A DNA stretch of 64,000 nt from Burkholderiales bacterium PBB2. GTDB taxonomy: Bacteria; Pseudomonadota; Gammaproteobacteria; Burkholderiales; Burkholderiaceae_C. The translations under genes and the position numbers were made by a program. The notes under the pieces were generated by a model, which was not told where the DNA came from, searched no databases, and saw nothing but the letters and a program-made list of their open reading frames with translations. Where the stretch lies: positions 62,001-126,000 of the forward strand of contig NKIM01000003.1 in the NCBI GenBank assembly GCA_002255955.1, read 5' to 3'. Of this stretch, positions 24,857 through 35,107 are shown piece by piece. The first letter of the stretch is position 1. The number at the start of each line of letters is the position of its first letter.

Positions 24857-24891
24857 AAACGGGCTCTGGACGCCAAGTCCAGATCCCGTTT
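24857..24891. terminator. Bidirectional intrinsic terminator
   Basis: A long stem AAACGGG-C-TCTGGAC / GTCCAGA-T-CCCGTTT with a 5-base loop lies between the convergent CPBP and phytase-like genes. On the minus strand it is followed by a T-rich run (TTTTCTTTTG), a strong terminator for the PEP-CTERM gene; on the plus strand it ends in TTT only. Confidence 0.88.
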
Positions 24892-24936
24892 GCTGGGCGC
24901 TTTGCGCCGCTCCGCTCTCTCGCTCTCGCTCTTCGC

Positions 24937-26364
24937 TCAGACCTTGGCCTGGCCGCGGCGGCGCGCCAGGCCGCCCAGTGCCAGCAGGCCGCCGGCCATC
25001 AGGGCCCAGCTGCTCGGCTCGGGCACCGGGGCGGTGTAGTTGCCCAGCTCGCTCTCGCTGATGGAGTAAGCATGCAGCACGCCCGGCAGCAGGCGGTAGC
25101 TGCCGTCCTGCGGCACGCTGCTGGCCGCGCCCGTGCAGCCGATCACCGTGCCCAGAGGGCATTGAATGGAGCTGGCGTAGGGGTCGGCATCGCTGAAGCG
25201 GAAGTACACGTCCAACTGCTCGCCGCTGGCGTTTTGCGTAACGCTGTAGTCGTTGTCGGTGCCGGCCAGGATCAGGTACTTGCCATTGGCCAGCTTGGGG
25301 CCGATGGCCAGGCCTTCCCACTTCTCGGGCGACTTGCCGCCCAGGGCGGCCAGGGTGTTGGCGTCCAGGTCGAGGATCTGGCCGGACTTGCTGACCTTGG
25401 TGTAGCTGCCGGTGCTGAGGTTCAAACCGGAGACATCGGTGGCGCCCGTCAGGTCGATGCGGTAGACCTCTTTGTCGGCCGTGGCGAGCTCGGCGCCGAC
25501 GCCGACGCCGCGGTTGTTGCGCTCCAGCACATAGAACTCGTGGTCGTTGATGGCCACCAGGGCCGAGATGCCCTGGCCCTGGCCGCTGCGCTTCATCTGG
25601 TAGGCGTACTGGGCCACGGCATCGCCGGTGCTGATGTCGAACTTGACGATGCGGTTGACCGAGCCATTGCCGCCGCCTTCGTCCAGCATGGCGCTTTGCA
25701 GCATGGCGTAGGCGTACTTGCCATCGGGGCTGATGGCCAGGCCTTCAAAACCGCGGTTGGTGCGCTTGCCGGCGGTATTGCCCGTGTCGTCGGCATAGTT
25801 GGCCACGCCGCTGACGGCATTGCGCGGCACGAGGTTGGCCGGCGTGTTGAAGGTGCGGATCAGCTCGCCGCTGCGGCTGAACTCGCGCACCGAGGGGCCA
25901 TATTCATCGGACACCAGGAAGGTGCCGGTGCGCGGGTTGATGACCACGCCTTCCGGATCGAAAGCCAGGCCCAGCTGGTTCTTAGGGTTGGGCGCCAGGC
26001 CGTTCAGGCCTTGGCCAGCGCTCTGGAACACCACCGTCTCGGCAATCTTGAAGTTGCTGATCGCGCCGGTGTTGAAGTCCACATCGAGCGTGAAGCGCTG
26101 GACGCGGGTGTTGTAATTCAGCGTGCCGCCGCCCGGGCCGCGGTCCGACAGGCCCCACCACTCATTGCGGTTGCTGTCGTAGTAGATGTCGGAGAAATAG
26201 CCGAGGCGGCCGTTGTTGACGCTGCTGCCGCCGGACAGATCCAGGGCCGCGCCATCGAGGGCCAGGCCGTTGACGAAGCTCGGTGCGGCCTGGGCCGACA
26301 GCGAAGCAGCAGCCAGCAAGGCGGCCGCGGACAGAGTGCGCAGGGTGAGGATCGGAGTCGGCAT
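24937..26364 (-). CDS. PEP-CTERM protein with esterase-like activity of phytase domain
   Basis: 475 residues: a signal peptide (LSAAALLAAASLSAQAA), a ~400-residue beta-propeller-like domain with GYFSDIYYDSNRNEWWGLSD, DPEGVVINP, VSDEYGPSVREFS, NRGFEGLAISPDGKYAY and WEGLAIGP (the pattern of the esterase-like activity of phytase family), and a PEP-CTERM anchor (VPEPSS, hydrophobic helix, ARRRGQ). It is probably an exported hydrolase of phosphate esters or lipids attached or released through exosortase; the reaction is not established. Methionine at 26364 directly precedes the signal peptide; an upstream in-frame start (26421) would add 19 residues. No Shine-Dalgarno is evident. Confidence 0.85.
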   Translation of the reverse strand: MPTPILTLRTLSAAALLAAASLSAQAAPSFVNGLALDGAALDLSGGSSVNNGRLGYFSDIYYDSNRNEWWGLSDRGPGGGTLNYNTRVQRFTLDVDFNTGAISNFKIAETVVFQSAGQGLNGLAPNPKNQLGLAFDPEGVVINPRTGTFLVSDEYGPSVREFSRSGELIRTFNTPANLVPRNAVSGVANYADDTGNTAGKRTNRGFEGLAISPDGKYAYAMLQSAMLDEGGGNGSVNRIVKFDISTGDAVAQYAYQMKRSGQGQGISALVAINDHEFYVLERNNRGVGVGAELATADKEVYRIDLTGATDVSGLNLSTGSYTKVSKSGQILDLDANTLAALGGKSPEKWEGLAIGPKLANGKYLILAGTDNDYSVTQNASGEQLDVYFRFSDADPYASSIQCPLGTVIGCTGAASSVPQDGSYRLLPGVLHAYSISESELGNYTAPVPEPSSWALMAGGLLALGGLARRRGQAKV

Positions 26365-26562
26365 GGTGGGTGGGCGGCTCGGCGCGCAGGCAGACAGGCA
26401 CAAGCCGACCGCGCACAACAAGCATGCAATAAGTCACGAAGAAGCCCCGCAGACTAGGCGCGCTGCATGACGAAGGCGTGACAAACCACCGAGCTGAGGG
26501 GGCGAGGCGATGACGCCCACGCGCCGCGCCCCCGCCCCTCACGGCACTCTGAGGCGCTCAGC

Positions 26563-29500
26563 TCAAGCCGCCACGCGCCCCAACACCGGCCGCAGCGCCT
26601 GCCCCGTGTGCGAGCCCTTGGCCACCACCTGCTCCGGCGTGCCGGCCACCACCACCTCGCCGCCGGCCGTGCCGCCGTCCGGGCCCAGGTCGATGACCCA
26701 GTCGGCTTCGGCGATCACGTCCAGATCGTGTTCGATGACCACCACCGAGTGACCACCGGCCACCAGGCGGTGCAGCACGCGGATCAGGCGCTCGACGTCG
26801 GCCATGTGCAGGCCCACGGTGGGTTCGTCCAGCACATAAAGCGTGTGTGGGGCCTTTTGGCCGCGGCGGCCCACTTCATCGCGCACCTTGACCAGCTCGG
26901 ACACCAGCTTGATGCGCTGCGCCTCGCCGCCCGACAGGGTCGGTGAAGGCTGGCCCAGGGTCAGATAGCCCAGGCCCACATCCTGCAAAAGCTTGAGCGG
27001 GTGGCCGATGGCCGGCATGGCCGCGAAGAACTCCACCGCCTCGTCCACCTCCATGGCCAGCACATCGCCGATGCTCTTGCCGCGCCAGCTGACGCCCAGA
27101 GTCTCCGGGTTGAAGCGCTGGCCATGGCATTGGTCGCACAACACCTTCACATCGGGCAGGAAGCTCATCTCGATGGTGCGCATGCCCTGGCCTTCGCAGC
27201 CGGGGCAGCGGCCCTCGCCGGTGTTGAAGCTGAAGCGATTGGGCGCATAGCCACGCGCCTTGCTCTCCAGCGTCTCGGCAAAGAGCTTGCGGATCGCGTC
27301 CCAGAAGCCGATGTAAGTGGCCGGGCAGCTACGCGGGGTCTTGCCGATCGGGGTCTGGTCCACTTCCAGCACGCGGTCCACCTTCTCGTGGCCTTCGATG
27401 CCGGCGCAGCCGATCCAGTGAGCCGGCGCCTTGCGCAGCGGCACGGCGACGGCCATATTGGCCAGCAGCACATCGCGCGCCAGCGTGGACTTGCCCGAGC
27501 CCGACACACCGGTCACCGCCACCAGGCGGTGCAGCGGCACATCGATGTTCACCTTCTGCAGGTTGTGCAAGGTGGCATCAAGCACGCGCAGGCGCGGGGC
27601 GTCGTCCAGCATCTCGCGCCGTGCCTGCAGCGGGTGGATCAGCGGATGCGCCAGGAAGCGGCCGGTGACCGAATCGGCCTGCAAGGCCAGATCGGCTGCC
27701 GTGCCTTGGGCCACCACATGGCCACCGCGTTTGCCGGCGCCGGGGCCGATGTCGATGATGTGGTCAGCGCGGCGGATGGTGTCTTCGTCATGTTCCACCA
27801 CCACCAGGGTGTTGCCCAGATCGCTGAGCCGGCCCAGGGCCTTGAGCAGGATTTGGTTGTCGCGCGGATGCAGGCCGATGGTGGGCTCGTCCAGCACATA
27901 GCAAACGCCTTGCAAGTTCGAGCCTAACTGTGCGGCCAGGCGGATGCGCTGCGCCTCGCCGCCCGAGAGCGTGGGCGCCGCGCGGTCCAGGGTCAGATAG
28001 CCCAGGCCCACTTCTTCCAGAAACTCCAGGCGGCCTTGGATTTCGCTGACCACATCGCGGGCGATCTCGGCGTCACGGCCCAGCAGCTCCAGGCTGTCCA
28101 CCCAGGCGCGCGCCTGCTTGACGCTCCAGGACGCCACCATGCTGATGGCCTGCGACTCAAAGGTCACGGCGCGCGCCGAAGGGTTCAGGCGGGTGCCATG
28201 GCAATCGCCACAGGGCTGGTCGGCCAGGCCCTCGATGTCCACCTCCTGGCCGGCAAAGCTCTGCTCGCGGCCGCCTTTGTCATCGACGACCGAGTCGTCC
28301 AGCGCCTTGCGCTGTTCGCGCGTCAGGGCAAGACCTGTCCCCACGCAGCTGTTGCACCAGCCATGCTTGCTGTTGTAGCTGAACATGCGCGGGTCCAGCT
28401 CGCCATAGCTGGTGCCGCAGGTCGGGCAGGCGCGCTTGGTGCTGAACACCTTGACGGTGCCTAAGCCCACGGTCGAGCGGCCGGAAGCGATGGCTTCGTG
28501 CAGCCCATCCAGCGGGGTCAGCAGATGCAGCACGCCCTTGCCGAAGTCCAGGGCCTTGGCCAGCAGCTCGCGCAGCTCGGCCTCCTTGTCCACGCTGATG
28601 ATGAGGTCGCCGACCGGCAGCTCCAGCGTGTGTTCCTTGAAGCGGTCCAAGCGCGGCCAGGGCGCGGTGGGCGTGAACTCGCCGTCCACGCGCAGATGGG
28701 TGTAGCCGCGCGTTTTGGCCCATTTGGCCAGGTCGGTGTAGAGGCCTTTGCGGTTGACCACCAGGGGCGCCAGCAGGCCGACATGCTGGCCCTTGTGATC
28801 GCGCAGCAGCTGGGCGGCGATGGACTCGACACTCTGCGGCCGCACCGGCGTGCCGTCGTGCACGCAGTGCTGCACACCGAGCTTGACGTAGAGCAGGCGC
28901 AGGAAATGCCAGACCTCGGTGGTGGTGGCCACCGTGCTCTTGCGGCCGCCGCGGCTCAGGCGCTGCTCGATGGCCACTGTGGGCGGAATGCCCCAGACCG
29001 CATCGACCTCGGGCCGGCCCGCCGGCTGCACGATGGAGCGCGCGTAGGCATTGAGCGATTCGAGATAGCGGCGCTGGCCCTCGTTGAACAGGATGTCAAA
29101 GGCCAGCGTCGATTTGCCCGAGCCCGAGACGCCGGTGATCACATTGAACTTGCCGCGCGGGATGTTGACGTTGACCGACTTGAGGTTGTGTTCCTTGGCG
29201 TTGACGATCTGGATGTTGTTGTCCAGATGGGCCGACTGGCGGCGCGCGCGGATCAGGCTTTGCAGCGGCCGGCCCTCTTCCACCTTCATGGCGGGGCGGT
29301 CCATCTGCGCCGAGTACTCGCGCAGGGCCAGGGCGGTGTGCGAGGTCGGGTGCTCCTTGACCTCCTCGGGCGTCCCGACGCAGACCAGCTCGCCACCACC
29401 CTCGCCACCCTCGGGTCCAAGGTCGATCAGCCAGTCGGCCGCACGGATCACATCGAGGTTGTGCTCGATCAGGATCAGCGAATGGCCGATGGCCAGCAGC

Positions 29501-32220
29501 TTACGCAGCGCGCGCATCAGCTTGGCGATGTCGTCGAAATGCAGACCCGTGGTGGGCTCGTCGAACATGAAGAGCGTGCCCTTTTTGGCCACGGCCTGGC
29601 GCGGCTTGCTGGCGGCTTCAGCCAGAAAGCCGGCCAACTTGAGCCGCTGTGCCTCGCCGCCCGAGAGCGTGGGCACGGGTTGGCCCAGCTTCACATACTC
29701 CAGGCCCACATCGATGATGGGCTGCAGCTTGGCCAGCACCTCGCGGTCGTCCTTGAACAGGCGCACGGCTTCGCTGACCGTCAGCTCCAGCACGTCGGCC
29801 ACGCTCATTTCCCGCTCGGCACGCTGCAGCTTCACATCGAGCATCTCGGCGCGGTAGCGGCGGCCGTCGCAGTCCGGGCAGCGCAGGTACACGTCGGACA
29901 GGAACTGCATCTCCACATGCTCAAAGCCCGAGCCGCCGCAGGTCGGGCAGCGGCCGTCGCCTGCATTGAAGCTGAACATGCCGGCCGTGTAGCTGCGCTC
30001 GGCCGCCAGGGGCGTGGCGGCAAACAGCTTGCGCAGCTCGTCAAAGGCACCGACGTAGGAAGCTGGGTTGGAACGCGCGGTCTTGCCGATCGGCGATTGG
30101 TCCACAAAGACGGCGTCGGCCAGCCAGTCGGCGCCGAGCAGGCGATCGTGTTGGCCCGGCGTCTCGGTAGCCTGGCCGAAGTGGCGGGCCAGGGCTGGGT
30201 ACAGCACGTCCTGCATCAGCGTGCTCTTGCCCGAGCCCGACACGCCGGTCACCACCACCATGCGCTGCAGGGGGAACTCGACGCTGACGTTCCGGAGATT
30301 GTGCTCACGCACGCCTTCGAGAATCAGCTTGGGCGTGCTGGCCTCAACCGGGCGCTTCAGGCCCATGCCGACGAATTTGCGCGAGCCGAGGTAGGCGCCG
30401 GTCAGCGTGTCGGCCGCGCGGATGGCGTCCGGCGTGCCGTCAAAGACGATCTGCCCGCCCTTCTCGCCCGGGCCGGGGCCCATATCGATGAGCCGGTCGG
30501 CCGCCAACATCACGGCCGGGTCATGCTCGACCACCACCAGGGTGTTGCCGGCATCGCGCAGGCGGTGCATGGCCTGGACGATGCGGTTCATATCGCGCGG
30601 GTGCAGGCCGATGCTGGGCTCGTCCAGCACAAACAGCGTGTTCACCAGCGAGGTGCCCAGGGCCGTGGTCAGGTTGATGCGCTGCACCTCACCGCCGCTG
30701 AGCGTGCGGCTCTGGCGGTCCAGTGTCAGGTAACCAATGCCGACATCGCAGAGGTATTTGAGCCGGTTGCGAATCTCCTCCAGCAGCAGCTTGAGGGCAT
30801 CGTCGAGCAGGCTGCTGGGCAGCTGCAGCTGGTCGAGGAAGCTGCGCAGGCGGTGGATGGGCAGCTGCATCAAATCATGCAGGGCCAGGCCCGGCAGGGC
30901 TTCCAGCTGGGTGCGATTCCAGTCCACGCCTTTCGGCATCAAGCGCTGAGCCGGGGGCAACAGCGAATCGGCCAGTTCTTTAGAGCCGACGCGCCAGAGC
31001 AGGGCCTCGGTCTTGAGCCGGGCGCCATCGCAGGTGCCGCAGGTGGTGTAGCTGCGGTACTTGGACAGCAGCACCCGGATGTGCATCTTGTAGGCCTTGC
31101 TCTCCAGGTACTCGAAGAAGCGCATGACCCCGTACCACTGCTTGTTCCAGTTGCCGGTCCAGTTCGGCGAACCGTGGATCACCCAGTCGCGCTGCGCTTG
31201 CGAGAGCTGGCTCCAGGGTGTGTCGCGAGGGATGCCGGCGTCGCCGGCATAGCGCAGCAAATCATCCTGACTGTCCTTCCAGGCCGGGGTCGAGAGCGTC
31301 TTGATCGCGCCATTGCGCAGAGTCTTCTTCTCGTCCGGAATCACCAGACCCAGGTCCACGCCGATGACGCGGCCGAAGCCGCGGCAGGTCTCGCAGGCGC
31401 CCATGGCGGAATTGAAGGAGAACAGCGCCGGCTGGGGCTCCTGGTAGCGCAGATCGCTGTCGGGGCAATGCAGGCCGGTGGAGTAACGCCACAGGACGGC
31501 GTCACCCTCGTCGGCGGGCAAAACGTAGACATTCAAGCGACCCGATCCGCGCTTGAGACAGAGCTCGATCGCTTCCATCGCTCGTTGCTTGTCGGTGCCC
31601 TGCAAACGGAAACGGTCCGCCACCACGTCCAGCAGCTTGCGAGGGCCGGTCGGCGTGGCCACCTCACGCTCGGCCTGCACGCGCGTGAAACCGCTGGCCG
31701 ACAGCCACTGCGTCACTTCCTCGCTGCTGGTCGTGGCCGGCAGCTCGACCGGGAAGGTCAGCACGATGCGCGGGTCTTGCTCCTTGGTGCGCTCCAGCAG
31801 CTCCAGATAAATGGTCTGTGCCGTGTCGTGGCGCACCGCCTGCGCGGTCTTTTTGTCGAAGAGCTGGGCCGAGCGGGCGAACAAGAGCTTGAGGTGGTCG
31901 TTCAGCTCGGTCATGGTGCCGACCGTGGAGCGGCTGGTACGCACCGGGTTGGTCTGGTCGATGGCAATCGCCGGCGGCACGCCCTCGACCTTGTCCACCG
32001 CCGGGCGATCCATGCGGTCCAGGAACTGGCGGGCATAGGCCGAGAAGGTCTCGACATAGCGTCGCTGGCCTTCGGCGTACAGGGTGTCGAACACCAGGCT
32101 GGACTTGCCCGAGCCGCTGGGGCCGGTGACCACGGTCAGCTCACCCGTGTGCAGATCCAGATCAAGGTTCTTGAGATTGTGTTGACGGGCGCCGCGGATG
32201 CGGATGGTGCCTTCGGACAT
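26563..32220 (-). CDS. uvrA: Tandem (double-length) UvrA excinuclease ATPase
   Basis: 1,885 residues, twice the usual ~950. It contains four Walker A motifs (GPSGSGKS at 33-40; GVSGSGKST near 660, 1030 and 1570) and four LSGGE signatures, so it is two complete UvrA subunits joined head to tail. UvrA normally works as a dimer that finds DNA lesions and loads UvrB in nucleotide-excision repair; this chain could fold as an intramolecular dimer. Zinc modules are intact in the second half (CPTCGTSYG with [17 protein letters not shown] with CDQCHGQR). In the first half the first module is altered (CPDSD where CxxC is expected). The start at 32220 ([10 protein letters not shown]) fits the family. 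I recall similar ~1,900-residue proteins in Burkholderiales. No LexA box is seen upstream. Confidence 0.92.
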   Translation of the reverse strand: MSEGTIRIRGARQHNLKNLDLDLHTGELTVVTGPSGSGKSSLVFDTLYAEGQRRYVETFSAYARQFLDRMDRPAVDKVEGVPPAIAIDQTNPVRTSRSTVGTMTELNDHLKLLFARSAQLFDKKTAQAVRHDTAQTIYLELLERTKEQDPRIVLTFPVELPATTSSEEVTQWLSASGFTRVQAEREVATPTGPRKLLDVVADRFRLQGTDKQRAMEAIELCLKRGSGRLNVYVLPADEGDAVLWRYSTGLHCPDSDLRYQEPQPALFSFNSAMGACETCRGFGRVIGVDLGLVIPDEKKTLRNGAIKTLSTPAWKDSQDDLLRYAGDAGIPRDTPWSQLSQAQRDWVIHGSPNWTGNWNKQWYGVMRFFEYLESKAYKMHIRVLLSKYRSYTTCGTCDGARLKTEALLWRVGSKELADSLLPPAQRLMPKGVDWNRTQLEALPGLALHDLMQLPIHRLRSFLDQLQLPSSLLDDALKLLLEEIRNRLKYLCDVGIGYLTLDRQSRTLSGGEVQRINLTTALGTSLVNTLFVLDEPSIGLHPRDMNRIVQAMHRLRDAGNTLVVVEHDPAVMLAADRLIDMGPGPGEKGGQIVFDGTPDAIRAADTLTGAYLGSRKFVGMGLKRPVEASTPKLILEGVREHNLRNVSVEFPLQRMVVVTGVSGSGKSTLMQDVLYPALARHFGQATETPGQHDRLLGADWLADAVFVDQSPIGKTARSNPASYVGAFDELRKLFAATPLAAERSYTAGMFSFNAGDGRCPTCGGSGFEHVEMQFLSDVYLRCPDCDGRRYRAEMLDVKLQRAEREMSVADVLELTVSEAVRLFKDDREVLAKLQPIIDVGLEYVKLGQPVPTLSGGEAQRLKLAGFLAEAASKPRQAVAKKGTLFMFDEPTTGLHFDDIAKLMRALRKLLAIGHSLILIEHNLDVIRAADWLIDLGPEGGEGGGELVCVGTPEEVKEHPTSHTALALREYSAQMDRPAMKVEEGRPLQSLIRARRQSAHLDNNIQIVNAKEHNLKSVNVNIPRGKFNVITGVSGSGKSTLAFDILFNEGQRRYLESLNAYARSIVQPAGRPEVDAVWGIPPTVAIEQRLSRGGRKSTVATTTEVWHFLRLLYVKLGVQHCVHDGTPVRPQSVESIAAQLLRDHKGQHVGLLAPLVVNRKGLYTDLAKWAKTRGYTHLRVDGEFTPTAPWPRLDRFKEHTLELPVGDLIISVDKEAELRELLAKALDFGKGVLHLLTPLDGLHEAIASGRSTVGLGTVKVFSTKRACPTCGTSYGELDPRMFSYNSKHGWCNSCVGTGLALTREQRKALDDSVVDDKGGREQSFAGQEVDIEGLADQPCGDCHGTRLNPSARAVTFESQAISMVASWSVKQARAWVDSLELLGRDAEIARDVVSEIQGRLEFLEEVGLGYLTLDRAAPTLSGGEAQRIRLAAQLGSNLQGVCYVLDEPTIGLHPRDNQILLKALGRLSDLGNTLVVVEHDEDTIRRADHIIDIGPGAGKRGGHVVAQGTAADLALQADSVTGRFLAHPLIHPLQARREMLDDAPRLRVLDATLHNLQKVNIDVPLHRLVAVTGVSGSGKSTLARDVLLANMAVAVPLRKAPAHWIGCAGIEGHEKVDRVLEVDQTPIGKTPRSCPATYIGFWDAIRKLFAETLESKARGYAPNRFSFNTGEGRCPGCEGQGMRTIEMSFLPDVKVLCDQCHGQRFNPETLGVSWRGKSIGDVLAMEVDEAVEFFAAMPAIGHPLKLLQDVGLGYLTLGQPSPTLSGGEAQRIKLVSELVKVRDEVGRRGQKAPHTLYVLDEPTVGLHMADVERLIRVLHRLVAGGHSVVVIEHDLDVIAEADWVIDLGPDGGTAGGEVVVAGTPEQVVAKGSHTGQALRPVLGRVAA

Positions 32221-32603
32221 GGAGAGTGCCTGCTGCTGCGCTGGGAGCAGGCATTCTAGGGAGCGCGCCTGCCCAAAGCTGTCAGCAGGGTCGCCCGCAA
32301 TGGCCGACCTGCGAGCCAAGCGCGTCGAGCGCGCGCCGTCAAGTGGCCGTCAAGAGGCCATACGGCTCACCCCCGGGGAAACCCCAGGCGATCACGCAGC
32401 CTGCTGCGTTGCGCTCGCTCTGCGCACAGGCAACAATGGCGAACAGCGCACAGATCACCGAGCGAAGTCGAATTTCCCCGAGGATTGGCGAGCGCAGGCG
32501 CAGATCGAATAAATTGCGCGAGGGAGGGCTCTGAGCTGCCGCAAAAGCAGCCGTCAGCCCGGCAGTGCTGATGGTTGTTGACGCAGAGTTTTGGGGTCGG
32601 GGA
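32221..32603. other. 383-bp intergenic region between uvrA and the response regulator
   Basis: This divergent region has no credible gene. It contains a direct repeat of GCCGTCAAG (around 32336-32354) and a small hairpin CTGC-N7-GCAG (around 32536). A TTGACG near 32578 has no matching -10 before the ATG at 32604. No LexA-type CTG-N10-CAG operator with good symmetry is evident. Promoters for both flanking genes must lie here but I cannot place them. Confidence 0.5.
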
Positions 32604-33122
32604 ATGAACACACATGGTTTCGAGCGCGCCATCCAGGCCAACTGGATGCGTTTGGTCGCGCAAGGCCCCGCCCACCCGGCGGCGCCTGAGCGCGGCCCCG
32701 ACGCCGACTCCGAGCCCCAGCCGCAAGCCCGCCGCCCCCTGGTCCTGCTGGTGGAAGACAACCAGATCAACCAGGTCGTGGCCCTCGAATTCCTGGCCCT
32801 GATGGGCGTGGAATCCCTGCTGGCCAACAACGGCCAAGAAGCCCTGCAAGCCTGCACTCGCGCCACCCCGGACCTGGTGCTGATGGACATCCAGATGCCC
32901 GGCATGGACGGCCTGGAATGCACCCGTCGCCTGCGCAGCCTGCAAGAAGCCGGCAGCCTGGCGCGCTTCCCCATCCTGGCCCTGACAGCCCATGCGCTGG
33001 AAAGCGATATCGCCGCCAGCCTGGCCGCAGGCATGGACGAGCACCTGACCAAGCCCCTGGATTTCCGGGCCCTGCGCCAGCACCTGAGCCGCTGGCTGGT
33101 GCTGCCGGGCATGAGCAGCTGA
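32604..33122 (+). CDS. Single-domain response regulator (receiver)
   Basis: 172 residues: a ~42-residue Ala/Pro-rich leader, then one receiver domain. All key residues are present: the acidic pair E51/D52 (VEDNQIN), phospho-acceptor D95 in VLMDIQMPGMDG, T128 in ALTAHAL and K150 in TKPL. VEDNQIN and MDIQMPGMDG are typical of receivers attached to hybrid kinases. There is no output domain, so it probably works as a phosphorelay intermediate or acts through protein contact. No kinase gene is adjacent. ATG 32604 is chosen over an in-frame start at 32565. Confidence 0.88.
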   Translation: MNTHGFERAIQANWMRLVAQGPAHPAAPERGPDADSEPQPQARRPLVLLVEDNQINQVVALEFLALMGVESLLANNGQEALQACTRATPDLVLMDIQMPGMDGLECTRRLRSLQEAGSLARFPILALTAHALESDIAASLAAGMDEHLTKPLDFRALRQHLSRWLVLPGMSS

Positions 33123-33282
33123 GCCAACCTCGGGAGCGTTCGGCCTCGGGCTGCGTTCGCCGGGCGAAACCCGCCGAAATCGAGCGCCCGGTATTTTTCA
33201 CGAACGATCACGGTGCGCACACGCCCGCGCAGTCCTGCGCCCGCGCACGGCCTCAAGGGCGCCCTGCAGCAAAATGCGGGGC

Positions 33283-34866
33283 ATGAAGAGCCCCGCCCCC
33301 CTGCCGTCCGCAACCTCCTCCGCGCCCAACACAACCGCCACCGGCAATCTGTTCGCCGCCCTGCGCGCCGCCTTCCCTGAAGACCTGGACGCCTGCGCCA
33401 TCGAATGCGCCGATGGCGAAGGCCTGCGCTACAGCTGGCGCGATCTGGAGCGCGGCACGGCCATGCTGGCGAACCTGCTGCTGAGCCTGGACCTGCCCGA
33501 GGGCAGCCGCATCGCCGCCCATTGCGAGAAGAGCGTGGAAGCGCTGATGCTCTACCTGGCCGTGCTGCGCGCCGGCTTCGTCTACCTGCCGCTGAACCCG
33601 GCCTACCAGGCGGCCGAGCTGGGCTACTTCATCCAGGACGCCGAACCCGCCGTGCTGGTCTGCGCCGGCAAGAACTTCGGCTGGGCCAGCAAGCTGGCCT
33701 TCATGGCCGGGGTGCAAAACGTCTTCACCCTCAACGAAGACCGCAGCGGCACCCTGCTGGACCGGGCCGCCGCCATGCCCGACCAGCACTCGCCCGCCGT
33801 GCGCCGCAGCGAGGACCTGGCCGCCATCCTCTACACCAGCGGCACCACCGGGCGCAGCAAGGGCGCCATGCTCAGCCACGGCAACCTGCTCAGCAACGCG
33901 CTGACCCTGAAAGACCTGTGGGACTGGCAGCCCGGCGATGTGCTGATCCATGCCCTGCCCATCTTCCATGTGCACGGCCTCTTCGTCGCCTCGCATGGCG
34001 CCCTGCTCAACGGCAGCCGCATGATCTGGTTCAGCAAGTTCGAGCCGCGCGCCGTGCTGCGCCGCCTGCCCGAAGCCACGGTCTTCATGGGCGTGCCCAC
34101 GCTCTATGTGCGCCTGCTGGCTGAGCCTGGCCTGAACCTGGAAGCTTGCCGCAGCATGCGGCTTTTCATCAGCGGCTCGGCGCCGCTGCTGATCGAGACC
34201 TTCCGCGACTGGCAGGCCCGCAGCGGCCACACCATCCTGGAACGCTACGGCATGAGCGAAACCCTGATGCTCACGTCCAACCCCTGCCGCGCGGCAGACG
34301 GCGCGCGCATCGGCGGTACGGTCGGGCCGGCCCTGCCCGGCGTGAGCCTGCGCCTGCGCACGGCCGAGGGCGGTGACTGCGCCCCCGGCGAGATCGGCCA
34401 GATCGAGGTGCGCGGCCCCAATGTCTTCGGCGGCTACTGGCGCATACCCGAAAAGACCCGCGAGGAATTCACCGCCGACGGCTGGTTCAAGACCGGCGAT
34501 GTCGGATGCATGGATGAAAACGGTTATTTGAAGATCGTGGGCCGCAGCAAGGACCTGGTCATCAGCGGCGGTTTCAATGTCTACCCGGCCGAGATCGAGG
34601 GTTTTCTCAACGAGCTGCCGGGCGTGGCCGAGTCGGCGGTGATCGGCGTGCCCCACCCTGACTTTGGCGAAGCCGTGGTTGCCGTGCTGATCGCCAAGCC
34701 GGGCGCCAGCCTGGAGCCGGCCGCCATCAGCAGCACGCTCAAGTCGCGCATCGCCGGCTTCAAGGTGCCCAAACAGATCCTGCTGGCGCCCGAGCTGCCG
34801 CGCAATGCCATGGGCAAGGTGCAGAAAAACCTGCTGCGCCAGCAGCATGCCGGCCTGTTTGCATGA
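33283..34866 (+). CDS. matB: Malonyl-CoA synthetase (malonate-CoA ligase)
   Basis: About 527 residues of the ANL (AMP-binding) superfamily. Motifs include LYTSGTTGRSKGAMLSHGNL (P-loop, A3), ERYGMSET (A5), WFKTGDVG (A7), GRSKDLVISGGFNVYP (A8) and the lysine of MGKVQKNLLR (A10). The sequences ALPIFHVHGLFVA, MRLFISGSAPLL and TVGPALPGVSLR follow characterised MatB enzymes very closely. It should activate malonate with CoA and ATP to feed fatty-acid or polyketide synthesis or detoxify malonate. No malonate transporter or malonyl-CoA decarboxylase is adjacent. ATG 33274 is an alternative start. Its stop overlaps the CWC gene by 4 bp. Confidence 0.9.
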   Translation: MKSPAPLPSATSSAPNTTATGNLFAALRAAFPEDLDACAIECADGEGLRYSWRDLERGTAMLANLLLSLDLPEGSRIAAHCEKSVEALMLYLAVLRAGFVYLPLNPAYQAAELGYFIQDAEPAVLVCAGKNFGWASKLAFMAGVQNVFTLNEDRSGTLLDRAAAMPDQHSPAVRRSEDLAAILYTSGTTGRSKGAMLSHGNLLSNALTLKDLWDWQPGDVLIHALPIFHVHGLFVASHGALLNGSRMIWFSKFEPRAVLRRLPEATVFMGVPTLYVRLLAEPGLNLEACRSMRLFISGSAPLLIETFRDWQARSGHTILERYGMSETLMLTSNPCRAADGARIGGTVGPALPGVSLRLRTAEGGDCAPGEIGQIEVRGPNVFGGYWRIPEKTREEFTADGWFKTGDVGCMDENGYLKIVGRSKDLVISGGFNVYPAEIEGFLNELPGVAESAVIGVPHPDFGEAVVAVLIAKPGASLEPAAISSTLKSRIAGFKVPKQILLAPELPRNAMGKVQKNLLRQQHAGLFA

Positions 34867-35084
34867 GTGCCCCTGGCCCCGCCCCGGCGCTTTTGAACGA
34901 CCGCTGCCCGCGCTGCGGCGGTGGTTTTCATTGCGGTGCGCAGGAGGCGCACTGCGATTGCTTCGACCTGCGCCTGAGTCCGGCCTTGCGCGAGCGTTTG
35001 GCGGCGCAGTACAGCAGCTGCCTGTGCATCGCCTGCCTGAGGGCGCTCAGCGCCGAAGAGGCCAAGCCGCCCGTCAGCGGCTGA
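34863..35084 (+). CDS. Cysteine-rich CWC family protein
   Basis: 73 residues with seven cysteines: DRCPRCGGGFHCGA, CDCF and SSCLCIACLRAL. This is the pattern of the short cysteine-rich CWC proteins widespread in proteobacteria, presumed to bind zinc or another metal; the function is unknown. The start overlaps the matB stop (ATGA at 34863-34866), so it is translationally coupled to matB, though no functional link is known. Confidence 0.85.
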   Translation: MSAPGPAPALLNDRCPRCGGGFHCGAQEAHCDCFDLRLSPALRERLAAQYSSCLCIACLRALSAEEAKPPVSG

Positions 35085-35107
35085 GGCGACTCAAAACCGA
35101 AGCTCCA

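Noticed and set aside
28498-32259. 1,253-codon open frame on the plus strand opposite uvrA
   Set aside because: It is the antisense shadow of uvrA in very GC-rich DNA; the product is a low-complexity His/Gln/Ala/Val-rich string with no domain, whereas the minus strand gives a complete UvrA.
32221-32300. Possible LexA (SOS) box upstream of uvrA
   Set aside because: CTGTCAGCAGGG near 32279 has no matching second half at the right spacing.
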